A stretch of 64,000 bases of DNA from Phycisphaerae bacterium (GTDB lineage: Bacteria > Chloroflexota > Anaerolineae > 4572-78 > J111): NCBI GenBank assembly GCA_028285035.1, contig JANQQF010000120.1:186001-250000 (forward strand). The letters are read 5' to 3'. Within the stretch, counting starts at the first letter, position 1; each line of letters begins with the position of its first letter. Shown here piece after piece: positions 40,257 through 49,281 of the stretch. Under the pieces are notes generated by a model. It saw nothing but the letters and a program-made list of their open reading frames with translations, did no database searches and was not told the origin of the DNA. A program made the translations under genes and the position numbers.

Positions 40257-40328
40257 GCATTTTTCGAGAGTTTTGTATCTGTTTGATTAAATGTTAAAAT
40301 CTTATTCTAAAAAGGCTAAACTATTACA

Positions 40329-42488
40329 ATGAGTGATAAAACCCTCTATCTAACAAAGATAAAATGTTTGGAATGTGGACATGAACAAGGTTTTTATCCG
40401 GGATTAGATCGCTGTCACGTTTGCAATGGGGTTTGGTTAGATGCAGAGTATGATTATGATGCTGTAAAAACGATCTGGCGTGAGGGTTTGTATGGTCGGG
40501 TAAATTCGTTGTGGCGATACCGTGAATTATTGCCAGTATCAGATTTTAGCAAGGTTGTTTCTATGGGAGAAGGACGCTCTCCCTTGACCCCAGCCACCAA
40601 AATTCAGAAACGACTGAATCATCCTGCCATTTTCATTAAAGATGAGCGACAGTCCCCCACAAGTTCCTTTAAAGATCGGCAAGCCTCTGTGGCGACAACA
40701 GTGATGAATGAAGCGGATACCAAAGAGTGTGCTTTGGCTTCAACCGGAAATGCCGCCGCCGCCTATGCGGCCTACTGTGCTAGAGCAGATATCAAATTGT
40801 GGCTCTTTTTGACGAGTTTAGTCCCAGCCGCAAAAATGCGTGAGGTGGCTCTATATGGCGCTGAAGTTATTAAGGTGACGGGTACATATGATCAAGCCAA
40901 GAAAGTGGCCTCCGATTTTGCCAGTCGTCGTAATATCCATTTTGATAAAGGGGCGAAAGCCATCCCCGGTAAAGAAAGTATGAAAACCCTGGCTTTTGAA
41001 ATTGCCGAGGAACTGGCTGTACAACTCGATGGCCCGGATGCCCACGGAAAATGGCGAGCCCCCGATTGGTTTATTCAAGCTGTGAGCGGTGGAATTGGAC
41101 CCATTGGTGCACTCAAAGGCTTTGAAGAATTGTATCGAATGGGGCTCATTGATCGCGTCCCTAAAATAGGAGTGGTGCAAGTGGTCGGCTGTTCACCAAT
41201 GGTACGGGCCTTTGAGGCGGGCAAACCGACAGCAGACCCTGTTGTCCCAGAAACTCGAATTACAGTTTTGTCCACAGGGGCACCTGGCTTGGGATATGAA
41301 ATTTTGTATGCGGCCAATCAGAAGTATGGCGGTTACATGATTGATGTAACAGACGAAGAGGCTTTTGATGCCATGCGGCTTTTGGCAAAAACTGAAGGTT
41401 ATTCCGTTGAACCCGCGACCGCTGTGGCCTTCGCGGGTCTTGATAAAATGATTGAGCGAGGTGTGATTTCATCGGATGAGGTTGTTGTTGTCAACTGTTC
41501 AGGACACACTTTTCCTGTTGAGAAACATATTATGGACGATGAGGAAAATGTGCTGGATGTCAGTTTAGCAGATGTACAATCAGCTGCGCCTGGAGCACCT
41601 TTGGACGGTTTAGGATCAGCCTTACAACGGCTAGATGAGCAAGTCACCACAATTGTAGTGATTGATGATAATCCGATTGATAGTCGTCTTATCCGCCGTT
41701 TGCTTCAAGCACGAAAACCTTATCGTGTGTTTGAGGCGCATAGTGCAGCAGAGGGGCTACAGATTATCAAAGAGCGATTGCCTGATCTAGTGGTTAGCGA
41801 TTTGACAATGCCAGAAATGGATGGCTTTACACTTTTAGAGGAATTGAAGAAGGATCCAGATACGGCAAACATTCCGGTCATTGTGGTTTCAGCGAAAGAT
41901 TTGACCCTGGAAGATGAACGTAAATTGACAGCACAGACTTCATCAATTTGGACCAAAGGGGCCTTCTCTACTCAAGATTTGGTAGAACATGTTGTAGAAA
42001 CCTTATCAACATTTGAACCTGAGCAGGAACAACCATCGAAAGATAAGGCTGATCAAGATAAGGAAAAAACGCGGCCTGTGTCTATTGCTGAAATTGAAGC
42101 TGCCAGAAGCTCTTTCAATGCTAAAAAGATTGTTTTAATAGAAGATAATCCTTATGATGCACGTTTGATTAGCCGTTTATTACAAACAAGTAATATTGAG
42201 ATCAAACAAATTCAGGTAGGGCAAGATGCTATCACGTTTATTCAGGAAGAAAAACCTGATTTGATTGTTCTTGATCTAATGATGCCAGATGTAAGTGGTT
42301 TCCAAATTTTAAAGACACTTAAACAAGATGATCAACTAGATTTAATCCCAGTGGTGATTATCACTTCTAAGGATTTATCTGAGCATGAACGCAAATGGCT
42401 ACGATCTAATGGCATTTCTTCAATGTGGCAGAAAGCTAAATTAGATCGGGCCAAGCTAGTGGCTGATATTGAAGCGCAACTTCAATGA
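40329..42488 (+). CDS. Threonine-synthase-like PLP enzyme fused to two receiver domains
   Basis: 719 residues in one uninterrupted frame. Residues 1-40 hold a CxxC...CxxC zinc-ribbon-like segment (CLECGH, CHVCNG) seen in some threonine synthases. Residues about 70-400 form a fold-type II PLP domain, with the Schiff-base Lys115 in SPTSSFKDRQ, an ASTGNAAAAYAAY phosphate/substrate loop and a VSGGIGPIGALKGF glycine loop. REC1 (about 436-560) has a DD pair, phosphoacceptor Asp491 (SDLTMPEMDG) and Lys in WTKGAF. REC2 (about 600-719) has EDN, Asp649 (LDLMMPDVSG) and ITSKDL. Threonine synthase normally converts O-phosphohomoserine to threonine. The fusion suggests phosphorylation-controlled activity or a co-opted scaffold. 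No clear Shine-Dalgarno site precedes the ATG. Confidence 0.9.
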   Translation: MSDKTLYLTKIKCLECGHEQGFYPGLDRCHVCNGVWLDAEYDYDAVKTIWREGLYGRVNSLWRYRELLPVSDFSKVVSMGEGRSPLTPATKIQKRLNHPAIFIKDERQSPTSSFKDRQASVATTVMNEADTKECALASTGNAAAAYAAYCARADIKLWLFLTSLVPAAKMREVALYGAEVIKVTGTYDQAKKVASDFASRRNIHFDKGAKAIPGKESMKTLAFEIAEELAVQLDGPDAHGKWRAPDWFIQAVSGGIGPIGALKGFEELYRMGLIDRVPKIGVVQVVGCSPMVRAFEAGKPTADPVVPETRITVLSTGAPGLGYEILYAANQKYGGYMIDVTDEEAFDAMRLLAKTEGYSVEPATAVAFAGLDKMIERGVISSDEVVVVNCSGHTFPVEKHIMDDEENVLDVSLADVQSAAPGAPLDGLGSALQRLDEQVTTIVVIDDNPIDSRLIRRLLQARKPYRVFEAHSAAEGLQIIKERLPDLVVSDLTMPEMDGFTLLEELKKDPDTANIPVIVVSAKDLTLEDERKLTAQTSSIWTKGAFSTQDLVEHVVETLSTFEPEQEQPSKDKADQDKEKTRPVSIAEIEAARSSFNAKKIVLIEDNPYDARLISRLLQTSNIEIKQIQVGQDAITFIQEEKPDLIVLDLMMPDVSGFQILKTLKQDDQLDLIPVVIITSKDLSEHERKWLRSNGISSMWQKAKLDRAKLVADIEAQLQ

Positions 42489-42559
42489 GTGATAGATAGT
42501 CAGGTGTGGGAATAATAGCCATACAAGTATCATAAAATAAACTTTCATCGAAGGCAGTT

Positions 42560-43765
42560 ATGTTAGAAGTTAAACCAAAAATTTTGTATGTTGAAGATGA
42601 TAAATTTAGTGCACGTTTGATGGAGCGCTTGCTGTTGTCAAATGGATATGAGTTTCGACACGCTGCAACTGGTCTAGCTGGTATTGAATTAGCGCATCAA
42701 GAAAGCCCAGATTTGATTTTGATTGATATTAATTTGCCGGATATTGATGGGTTGGTAATTACAACTCGTTTACGAACCATTAATGCTATTCAAGATAAGC
42801 CAATCGTAGCAATAACTTCCAAATCTCAACTTGATGGACGTCAAATGGCTTTGGCTTCTGGGTGTGACGGATACATTACAAAACCAATAAACATCAATAC
42901 ATTGTTAGGGCAAATTGAAGATTTTCTACAAGGCCATCAAGAAAAGTTATCTGCTGTAGAGGAACATACGTATCTCAGAGCGCATACCGCTGACGTAGTT
43001 TTACAGCTTGAGGATCGAGTACGAGAGTTGGCTGAAACCAATCGCCAGCTTGAGCAGGCAAATGCACAATTACAAGCCCTAGATCGACAGCGAGCAAAAT
43101 TTTTTAATGTGATCTCTCACGAGTTACGCACCCCGTTTACCCCCATCCGAGGCTATATCGATCTTTTACGTGATGGGGCGATGGGGCCATTGACGCCACA
43201 GCAAAAACAGGCTATAGACATAGTCGCCAACAATTTAACAAACTCACTTCGATTATTGGATGACTTGTTAGATTTAAGCAAACTGAAGGCAAGCGGGATA
43301 ACCTTATCCCCTGAATTGTTTGAACCACAGCAATTATTAAAAGAAGTGGTTCTCAGTGGACGAGCCTACGTCGAGAATAGTCAGGTGAGTTTTAGAGATG
43401 AAGTTGCCTCAAACCTACCCCCAATTTTTGGGGATAAAGGGCGTATTCGTCAGGTTTTGCTCAATCTGATTAATAATGCTGTAAAATTTACAGATGAAGG
43501 AAGTATCACTTTGATGGCCAGTGTTGAACGGGATAAAATCGTTTTTCGAGTGAGAGATACAGGCCAGGGACTGCTTCCTGAAGAAATCCCGCAAGTATTT
43601 AATGAATTTTGGCAAAGCGAAGATATGCATGGAACTGGGATTGGTACTGGTCTCGGTTTGGCGATTAGTAAGTATTTAATCCAGGCCCACAGTGGGAAAA
43701 TCTGGTTAGAAAGTGAAAAAGGGATTGGGACAACAGTATCTTTTACCATTCCCATTGCCCGTTAA
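42560..43765 (+). CDS. Receiver-HisKA-HATPase hybrid kinase
   Basis: 401 residues, soluble. N-terminal receiver (about 5-125: YVEDDKFSARL, phosphoacceptor Asp in LILIDINLPDIDG, TSKSQ, YITKPIN), a coiled coil (about 145-180), HisKA (NVISHELRTPFTPIRGY) and HATPase (LLNLINNAVKFTDEG, RDTGQGL, GTGLGLAISKYL). All catalytic and phosphotransfer residues I can check are present. Receiver-first hybrids usually act downstream of another kinase; here the kinase encoded at 36945 is the obvious partner. GAAGG lies before the ATG, 71 nt after the preceding gene. Confidence 0.93.
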   Translation: MLEVKPKILYVEDDKFSARLMERLLLSNGYEFRHAATGLAGIELAHQESPDLILIDINLPDIDGLVITTRLRTINAIQDKPIVAITSKSQLDGRQMALASGCDGYITKPININTLLGQIEDFLQGHQEKLSAVEEHTYLRAHTADVVLQLEDRVRELAETNRQLEQANAQLQALDRQRAKFFNVISHELRTPFTPIRGYIDLLRDGAMGPLTPQQKQAIDIVANNLTNSLRLLDDLLDLSKLKASGITLSPELFEPQQLLKEVVLSGRAYVENSQVSFRDEVASNLPPIFGDKGRIRQVLLNLINNAVKFTDEGSITLMASVERDKIVFRVRDTGQGLLPEEIPQVFNEFWQSEDMHGTGIGTGLGLAISKYLIQAHSGKIWLESEKGIGTTVSFTIPIAR

Positions 43766-43870
43766 GAAAATGGTAGATAACAGGTGTAGCTCTGAATATC
43801 TTTACCGTTTCCCTAAACTGATTAATACTGAACGTTTAGACAACCTATCTCTACCGGGAGGAATTTAAAA

Positions 43871-44242
43871 ATGGTAATTTTATATGTTGAGGACAATTAT
43901 GAAAATAAGCTGTTTGTAAGACGTGTCCTTGAGTCGATGGGCCATGAGATGATGGAGGCTGAAACAGGCCACGAAAGCCTTGAGCTTGTCAAGGATAGGG
44001 TGCCTGATCTAATTCTCATGGATATTAACATCCCCGGAATGGATGGCCTAGAAACAGCGTCACGATTTAAGGCTGATGCTAATTTGAATCACATTCCCAT
44101 TATTGCGCTCACTGCAAATGCAATGAAGGGAGACCGAGAGCGATGCCTCGAAGCGGGTTGTAATGGTTATATGCAAAAGCCGATAGGTGTTTCAGATTTA
44201 CGCCGGGAAATTCAGCACTACGAAGCTGAATTAACAAAATAG
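43871..44242 (+). CDS. Single-domain response regulator (CheY/DivK-like)
   Basis: 123 residues, a complete receiver with nothing attached: acidic pocket VEDNYENK, phosphoacceptor Asp in LILMDINIPGMDG, Thr in IALTANAM, Lys in YMQKPI. Proteins of this kind shuttle phosphate or bind a target protein directly, as CheY and DivK do. A strong GGGAGGA site precedes the ATG. It is the last gene before the terminator at 44383-44440 and probably closes the operon. Confidence 0.93.
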   Translation: MVILYVEDNYENKLFVRRVLESMGHEMMEAETGHESLELVKDRVPDLILMDINIPGMDGLETASRFKADANLNHIPIIALTANAMKGDRERCLEAGCNGYMQKPIGVSDLRREIQHYEAELTK

Positions 44243-44382
44243 CTCAGTTTATACTGTTTATTAACAAATTCAATATAAATTACTCATAAGTAAATCGACG
44301 TGTAGTTACGTTTGGCCCTAATTATCATTTGAATTAGAATTTCTTTCGGTTTGCTTAAAAACATCCTTAATTGGCTTAGTTA

Positions 44383-44440
44383 AACTAACCACAGTATAGG
44401 TAAGGATGAAGTATCTTTGCCTTTACTGTGGTTAGTTTTT
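44383..44440 (+). terminator. Rho-independent terminator ending the sensor array
   Basis: AACTAACCACAGTA and TACTGTGGTTAGTT form a 14-bp stem, continued after one T-T mismatch by AGGTAAGGAT pairing with ATCTTTGCCT (two wobbles) around a GAAGT loop. TTTTT at 44436-44440 follows on the plus strand. It sits 140 nt after the receiver gene. I found no comparable terminator between 6450 and here. Confidence 0.85.
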
Positions 44441-44494
44441 GCCTTAAAGTTTATTTTTATGTAAACTGATTATGTATACATGTCTTTATATAAT

Positions 44495-44523
44495 GTGACG
44501 ATATTTATCAATTGTGATATAAT
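44495..44523 (+). promoter_or_regulatory. Extended -10 promoter upstream of the acidic membrane protein
   Basis: TGATATAAT (44515-44523) is an extended -10, with a weak -35 (GTGACG, 44495-44500) 17 nt upstream. A second TATAAT at 44489-44494 lacks a -35. The remainder of the 490-nt gap 44243-44734 is AT-rich, with only the terminator described separately. Confidence 0.5.
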
Positions 44524-44734
44524 AGTCTTATGATTTAAGAATGTTAGCTTTCATTACAGTGTATGATATTTCATTTTACTGATCAGCGACCAATTATCCT
44601 TAGATTGTTTTCGTAGATCAGCATTTAATGAAATGCTTCAACACTTTTGTGTAAAGCGAACTTTGTCAGTGTGGTCTCTTTAATCTTATTTCATTTTTTC
44701 AGGAGACTACTCATCTTTTGTGGAGGAAATGACA

Positions 44735-46810
44735 ATGTCAAAAAAGCGTACAAATTCTGGGTCATCTGATGAAAAAGGCCGAGGAATTGATCTCCTATTC
44801 GGGGGGAAACCAGAAGCTGAAGCAGATGATGATGATGCGTCAAACTTGGTGATTGATGCATCATCCGATACCAGTGCGACTGAAGAGCTAACTGTCCAAA
44901 GTCCACCTGCTGAGCCTTCGTTAGCAACACCTCCACCCCCTGCTGCGGCTCTGGATCACGCCTCTACCGTAGCCAGTGATACGCCACAAGTTGATGAACT
45001 TGGCTTGCCAGTTGCGATGGAAGCACCGCCAGCTGATCTGGAATTGGCGTCTATGGAAGCAACTTTACCAACACCCCCTGCACCGCCAGCCGAGCTTGAT
45101 TTATCAGACTACGATCTTATGACTCCCTCTGCTCCGGCTGATTCGTCACCATCTGATTTAGACCTTTCATCTTCAGATTTCGCCGACACTGACTCTGCTC
45201 CAAGTGATCTCGATCTTTCAGGTATGGATGTCTCTGAGCCATCAACATCTGATTTAGATCTTTCTTCTTCGGATTTTGCTGACACTGGCTCTTCGGCTGA
45301 GGCTGTTCCGGCTGATTTAGATTTAGCCGGACTTGGCGAGCCAGTGCCTGCCCCTGAGTTGGGAGACACTGCTTCTCCTCCAGGACCAGAGGCAGTGACA
45401 ATTCCTGATCCGAGTTTGGATATTCCTGATAGTATGGGAGAAGGTGATCTCTATGGCGAGTCGGCTCAAGATTTAGCCGACTTGGGCGAGGATGACTTGT
45501 CTGGTATTGATGACGATAATGACCTGTCTGACTTAGAGGATGAGTTAGGTGGCTTACCTGATATTGCACCCCCAATAGTTAGTCCGCCTGTTCCCGAGCC
45601 AGTTAGCCCAGTTATTGAACCTGTCCCTATTGAGCCAATAGCTCCAACGGTTGAACCGGTGTCGCCTGCGTCCCCAACGCCCGAACCTGTGTCTCCTACA
45701 ATTGATCCAGTTGTACCCACAATTGATTCGACACCTCCAACTTCAACCGATATATTTGGCCCAGCCACACCAACCCCGCCGCCTGATCCTAACCTGACTT
45801 TGCCTCGGGCTCGTGTGGAGTCGGTAAGTGGTATTGTCTCAGAAAAAATCCAAGTGGTTGAAAAAGATATTCTGCCTGAAGATACTAAATTTAGCGGTGG
45901 TCCAGTCAGTGGCATTCTAACTGTGGCAGATCGAGCCCAGGTTGAGCAAAATGAGTTGATTACCCAACGGGTAACACGCTATATTGGACGTGAACGTCGA
46001 GAGAAGCTTGATAAAGATATTGAAAATCTATATGAAGATGTTGCTGAGGAACTTAGCTCACATAAGGAGGATTCTGATTTCGCCCTGCGAATTCTGAGTC
46101 AAGCTCAAGATATCATTTTTGAAGATGCGCGGCAATATGACGAAGCCTTATATCGAGTGGCGATTGTCCGTACGATGATTACTCGAAGACGTAATTTGCG
46201 AAAGTGGTCATACACATACGGATCGGCAGTGTTTTTCTACGCCGTGGTCTGGCTAGCAGCCTTTCTAGCTGGTTTTCTCTTTACCGAGGCTATCAATGCG
46301 GCTTTGAATACGGCTACCGCTGCACAAGAAATTGTTGGTAATAATGTGGACCCAACTGCAACAATCCGAGCGGCTTGGTTTTCAGCCCTGGCTGGTGGTA
46401 TTGGCGGGGTCATTGGTATTTTGTATAGCCTCTACTGGAAGGTGGCGATGAAACAGGATTTTGATCGCCAATATACAATGTACTATATTGTGCAGCCGAT
46501 TATGGGATTTATTTTAGGCGCGTTAATGTATTTCATCATCGGAGCTGGCTTCTTGGTTATCAACTTTGCTGCCCAGCCCTCAAATGATGCTACTCAGACG
46601 ACCTCTAATGTTCTATCTTCACAAATTGTTATATCCTTGCAAATCGTGTCAGGTTGGATTGCCGGTTTCCGAATGCGATTTACCTTAGAGTTGGTTGATA
46701 AGATTGTACAACGGTTCTCTGGTAAAGATGACGAACATCCATCCAGTGATCCGGTTAGTGTTGCTCCTGTTGAGCAAATGACTCCGTTGAACCCATACGA
46801 TCAAAGTTGA
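44735..46810 (+). CDS. Acidic Asp/Ser/Pro-rich repeat protein with C-terminal membrane domain
   Basis: 691 residues from ATG 44735, preferred to a GTG at 44720 because GGAGG (44722-44726) lies 8 nt before it. Residues about 1-350 are low-complexity, acidic and Pro-rich, with DLDLSSSDFADT occurring twice and related DLDL(S/A) repeats, then Pro-Val-Glu-Pro runs. Residues about 385-480 are charged and helical (REKLDKDIENLYEDVAEEL), followed by about four TM segments (roughly 495-660: FFYAVVWLAAFLAGF, ALAGGIGGVIGILYSLY, IMGFILGALMYFIIGAGF and a last weaker one). The function is not recognised; a disordered cytoplasmic arm tethered to the membrane is the visible architecture. It is transcribed alone, between a promoter and its own terminator. 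Confidence 0.75.
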   Translation: MSKKRTNSGSSDEKGRGIDLLFGGKPEAEADDDDASNLVIDASSDTSATEELTVQSPPAEPSLATPPPPAAALDHASTVASDTPQVDELGLPVAMEAPPADLELASMEATLPTPPAPPAELDLSDYDLMTPSAPADSSPSDLDLSSSDFADTDSAPSDLDLSGMDVSEPSTSDLDLSSSDFADTGSSAEAVPADLDLAGLGEPVPAPELGDTASPPGPEAVTIPDPSLDIPDSMGEGDLYGESAQDLADLGEDDLSGIDDDNDLSDLEDELGGLPDIAPPIVSPPVPEPVSPVIEPVPIEPIAPTVEPVSPASPTPEPVSPTIDPVVPTIDSTPPTSTDIFGPATPTPPPDPNLTLPRARVESVSGIVSEKIQVVEKDILPEDTKFSGGPVSGILTVADRAQVEQNELITQRVTRYIGRERREKLDKDIENLYEDVAEELSSHKEDSDFALRILSQAQDIIFEDARQYDEALYRVAIVRTMITRRRNLRKWSYTYGSAVFFYAVVWLAAFLAGFLFTEAINAALNTATAAQEIVGNNVDPTATIRAAWFSALAGGIGGVIGILYSLYWKVAMKQDFDRQYTMYYIVQPIMGFILGALMYFIIGAGFLVINFAAQPSNDATQTTSNVLSSQIVISLQIVSGWIAGFRMRFTLELVDKIVQRFSGKDDEHPSSDPVSVAPVEQMTPLNPYDQS

Positions 46811-46836
46811 AAATTTAATTGAAATATGAATTATCT

Positions 46837-46865
46837 AAAAACCGGGGATAATCCTCGGTTTTTAT
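46837..46865 (+). terminator. Rho-independent terminator
   Basis: AAAACCGGGGA pairs with TCCTCGGTTTT (one wobble) around a short ATAA loop, followed by a T-rich tract, 27 nt after the acidic membrane protein gene. The A-run on the other side could allow function in both directions. Confidence 0.85.
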
Positions 46866-46967
46866 TTTGATCAAATCTGGTCTATGATTTGCTGTATATG
46901 TCAATCGATTTAAAGTATGTTATATTAGGCTAAAGATTACCCAAATATTTGGAGGCTCATAATAATT

Positions 46968-47321
46968 ATGACTGAATATATAGAAACAAAAGCCAAAGAT
47001 GGCTCAACCATTCGTATCGAAGTAGATGCCGATCCAAAAGGCTCTGCTGGTTTTGCCGGACGGTTGGCCGATAGCTCTGATGTGTCGACTGAAGCAGCAA
47101 AGGATGCTTATGATCAAACACTACAGACCATTCAAGCGTGTGCCAATGGCGTAATTGATACTATTCACGGGCTTAGTACCCAACCAAGTGCAGCTTCATT
47201 TGAATTTGCTATAAAAGTTGATGCAAATTCTGGGGCGTTGATTGCTAAATCAGGTGGAGACGCTCACTTTAAAGTATCATTAAGCTGGAAACAACCAGAT
47301 CCAGAAAAAGATAAAGAGTAA
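46968..47321 (+). CDS. Trypco1 (CU044_2847-type) small protein
   Basis: 117 residues. An N-terminal beta-rich stretch (IETKAKDGSTIRIEVD), a middle helix (AYDQTLQTIQACANGVIDTI) and a C-terminal block (ASFEFAIKVDANSGALIAKSGGDAHFKVSLSWK) match the trypsin-co-occurring domain 1 pattern. That domain is known from comparative genomics next to trypsin-like proteases and NTPases of predicted conflict systems; its biochemical role is unproven. No protease gene is adjacent; its neighbours are an acidic membrane protein and a transporter, each behind its own terminator or promoter. GGAGG lies 12 nt before the ATG, and a possible extended -10 (TGTTATATT) overlaps 46919-46926. Confidence 0.75.
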   Translation: MTEYIETKAKDGSTIRIEVDADPKGSAGFAGRLADSSDVSTEAAKDAYDQTLQTIQACANGVIDTIHGLSTQPSAASFEFAIKVDANSGALIAKSGGDAHFKVSLSWKQPDPEKDKE

Positions 47322-47344
47322 AAAATTTCTTTCTGAACCTATCC

Positions 47345-47374
47345 GAGCCAAGCAAATTTTTGCTTGGCTCTTTT
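47345..47374 (+). terminator. Rho-independent terminator
   Basis: GAGCCAAGCAAA and TTTGCTTGGCTC form a perfect stem with a minimal loop, followed by TTTT, 23 nt after the Trypco1-type gene. Confidence 0.9.
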
Positions 47375-47421
47375 ATTTTGTTTTATTTGCCTCTTCGTTC
47401 CTTGTAAAAATCTTGAAACTA

Positions 47422-47450
47422 TTGAACTTCAACCCCGTTTCGTGTATGAT
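47422..47450 (+). promoter_or_regulatory. Sigma-70-type promoter of the SLC13-type transporter
   Basis: TTGAAC (47422-47427), a 17-nt spacer and TATGAT (47445-47450), 35 nt before the ATG at 47486. Confidence 0.65.
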
Positions 47451-47485
47451 GACATAATATCCAAAATTTATTGAAGGAGTAGTAA

Positions 47486-49270
47486 ATGCCATTTGAATTA
47501 ATTATTGCTTTTGGTATTTTGCTGGGTGCCTTAGTTATTTTTATTTTGGATATCTATCCAATAGATTTTGTCGCTTTCACGATTATGGGCCTGGTATTAG
47601 TACTTGGCCCAATCTTGGGAGTAACACCCCAGGAAGCAATCTCAGGGTTCAGTAATCCAGCGACAATTACGATTCTAGCAATGTTCGTGCTCAGTGCCGG
47701 TATCAATCGCACGGGATTGATTAACTTATTGGCCCAGCGTATGATCCGTTTTGCTGGGAAGAGCGAAATACGTCAACTGATTACCGTGATGGTTGTCGTT
47801 AGCCCTATTTCCGCTTTTATCAACAATACGGCTGCCGTGGCCTTATTGATCCCCTCAGTAATTACGATGGCTCGTGAACATGGTCGAGCGCCCTCAAAGC
47901 TGTTGATCCCACTTTCCTATTTTTCACAATTAGCTGGCGCATTAACCTTGATTGGAACAGCTACTAACATTTTGGCCAGTTCCCTCTCGGCCCGAGAAGG
48001 ATTTGGGGGCTTTGGAATGTTTGAATTTACACAGGTAGGGGTGTTGATTTTTGTGACAGGGGCATTGTATCTAATTTTTCTTAGTGGCCGTTTGCTTCCA
48101 GAGCGCCGTTTAGAGTCTGAGATTGCTGAAGATTATCGAATGGGCGAATATTTGACGGAAATTGTCATTTTGGACAATTCGCCCTTAATTGGGAAAACTT
48201 TAGTCGATGGGCACTTTCGAGAGCAGTTTAAGATAGAGGTACTTGAGGTTCTGCGGGATCGTCAAAAACTACAACATCCTTTAGCTGAACATATTCTACA
48301 GGCGGGTGACATTCTCTTTGTTCAAACTGGAACCAAACAACTATTAAAGTTGAAAGATGTCAAAGGTCTGGCGATTGAGCCGGAATTAGAGCTTCCAGCC
48401 GAAGATTTGAAGATGAACCAGCGGAAACTTTTAGAGGTTATTATTGCCCCTAACTCAAATTTGATTGGTGGGACGTTAAAATCGACAAACTTTCGTCATC
48501 ATTACAACTGTACAGTAATTGCTATTCGTAAACACGGCTCTGTCCTGAGGGAGCGGTTGAGCCGTGTCGTCTTAAACTTTGGTGATACATTGCTGTTGCG
48601 TGGCTCATCCCCAGTCATTGATCTTATGAAGGTTGAACCAGGATTTATTGTGACAGAAGAGTTAGAACAAACAATGTATCGTCAAGACAAAATTCCTATC
48701 GCCTTAGCCATCATTATCGGGGTTGTTGGTTTGGCTGCTTTTGGCCAGCCAATTCTGGTAACCTCTATTGCAGGGTGTATTCTGATGGTTTTGACCGGGT
48801 GTTTAAAGGTTAATGAATTGCATGAAGCAATCCGTTGGGATGTCATTTTCTTGTTATCTGGGATTATTCCTCTGGGGCTAGCCTTGCAGCGAACGGGGGG
48901 CGCAGATTTATTAGCGAGCGTTGCTACATTATCTGCAAATTATGTTCCACCATTAGTTGTTTTGATTGTGTTTTACATTATGAGTGTAGTTATTGCTGAG
49001 TTTATTTCTCATAGTGGTGCGGTTGTAATTATGGTTCCCGTTGGCATTGCCACAGCCCAGTCGTTAGGTCTAGACCCAAGAGCGTTTGTGTTGGCTAGTA
49101 TGTTTGCTGCCTCGATGAGCTTTTCAACACCTGTTGGCTATCAAACCAATACAATGGTTTACGGTCCTGGTGGCTACAAATTCTTGGACTACGTCAAAGT
49201 GGGTGCCCCCTTAAGCTTGTTATTAGCCATCACCACGCCAATATTTATTTATTTGGTGTGGGGCCTGTAA
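47486..49270 (+). CDS. SLC13/DASS-type anion transporter with two TrkA-C (RCK_C) domains
   Basis: 594 residues. An N-terminal membrane half (about 1-205) contains the family stretch SAFINNTAAVALLIPSV and GTATNILASSL. Two soluble TrkA-C domains follow (about 215-290 and 308-380, each with a LIGG/KTL...FGDTLL pattern). A second membrane half (about 400-594) has AEFISHSGAVVIMVPVG and FSTPVGYQTNTMVYGPGGY. Proteins of this layout move dicarboxylates, sulfate or related anions, usually with Na+; the TrkA-C pair probably gates transport by binding a ligand. Substrate not assignable. GGAG precedes the ATG. Length is normal for the family. Confidence 0.9.
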   Translation: MPFELIIAFGILLGALVIFILDIYPIDFVAFTIMGLVLVLGPILGVTPQEAISGFSNPATITILAMFVLSAGINRTGLINLLAQRMIRFAGKSEIRQLITVMVVVSPISAFINNTAAVALLIPSVITMAREHGRAPSKLLIPLSYFSQLAGALTLIGTATNILASSLSAREGFGGFGMFEFTQVGVLIFVTGALYLIFLSGRLLPERRLESEIAEDYRMGEYLTEIVILDNSPLIGKTLVDGHFREQFKIEVLEVLRDRQKLQHPLAEHILQAGDILFVQTGTKQLLKLKDVKGLAIEPELELPAEDLKMNQRKLLEVIIAPNSNLIGGTLKSTNFRHHYNCTVIAIRKHGSVLRERLSRVVLNFGDTLLLRGSSPVIDLMKVEPGFIVTEELEQTMYRQDKIPIALAIIIGVVGLAAFGQPILVTSIAGCILMVLTGCLKVNELHEAIRWDVIFLLSGIIPLGLALQRTGGADLLASVATLSANYVPPLVVLIVFYIMSVVIAEFISHSGAVVIMVPVGIATAQSLGLDPRAFVLASMFAASMSFSTPVGYQTNTMVYGPGGYKFLDYVKVGAPLSLLLAITTPIFIYLVWGL

Positions 49271-49281
49271 TTGCGAAAAAT

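Noticed and set aside
40329..42488. Threonine synthase-REC-REC as an artefact of a missing stop or frameshift
   Set aside because: A single clean frame with a natural linker (about 400-435) and intact active residues in all three domains; no overlapping or degraded start between the parts.
45117..45915. Minus-strand open frames opposite the acidic repeat protein
   Set aside because: Biased plus-strand codons create low-complexity shadow frames (Ser/Gly/Val runs) with no start signals.
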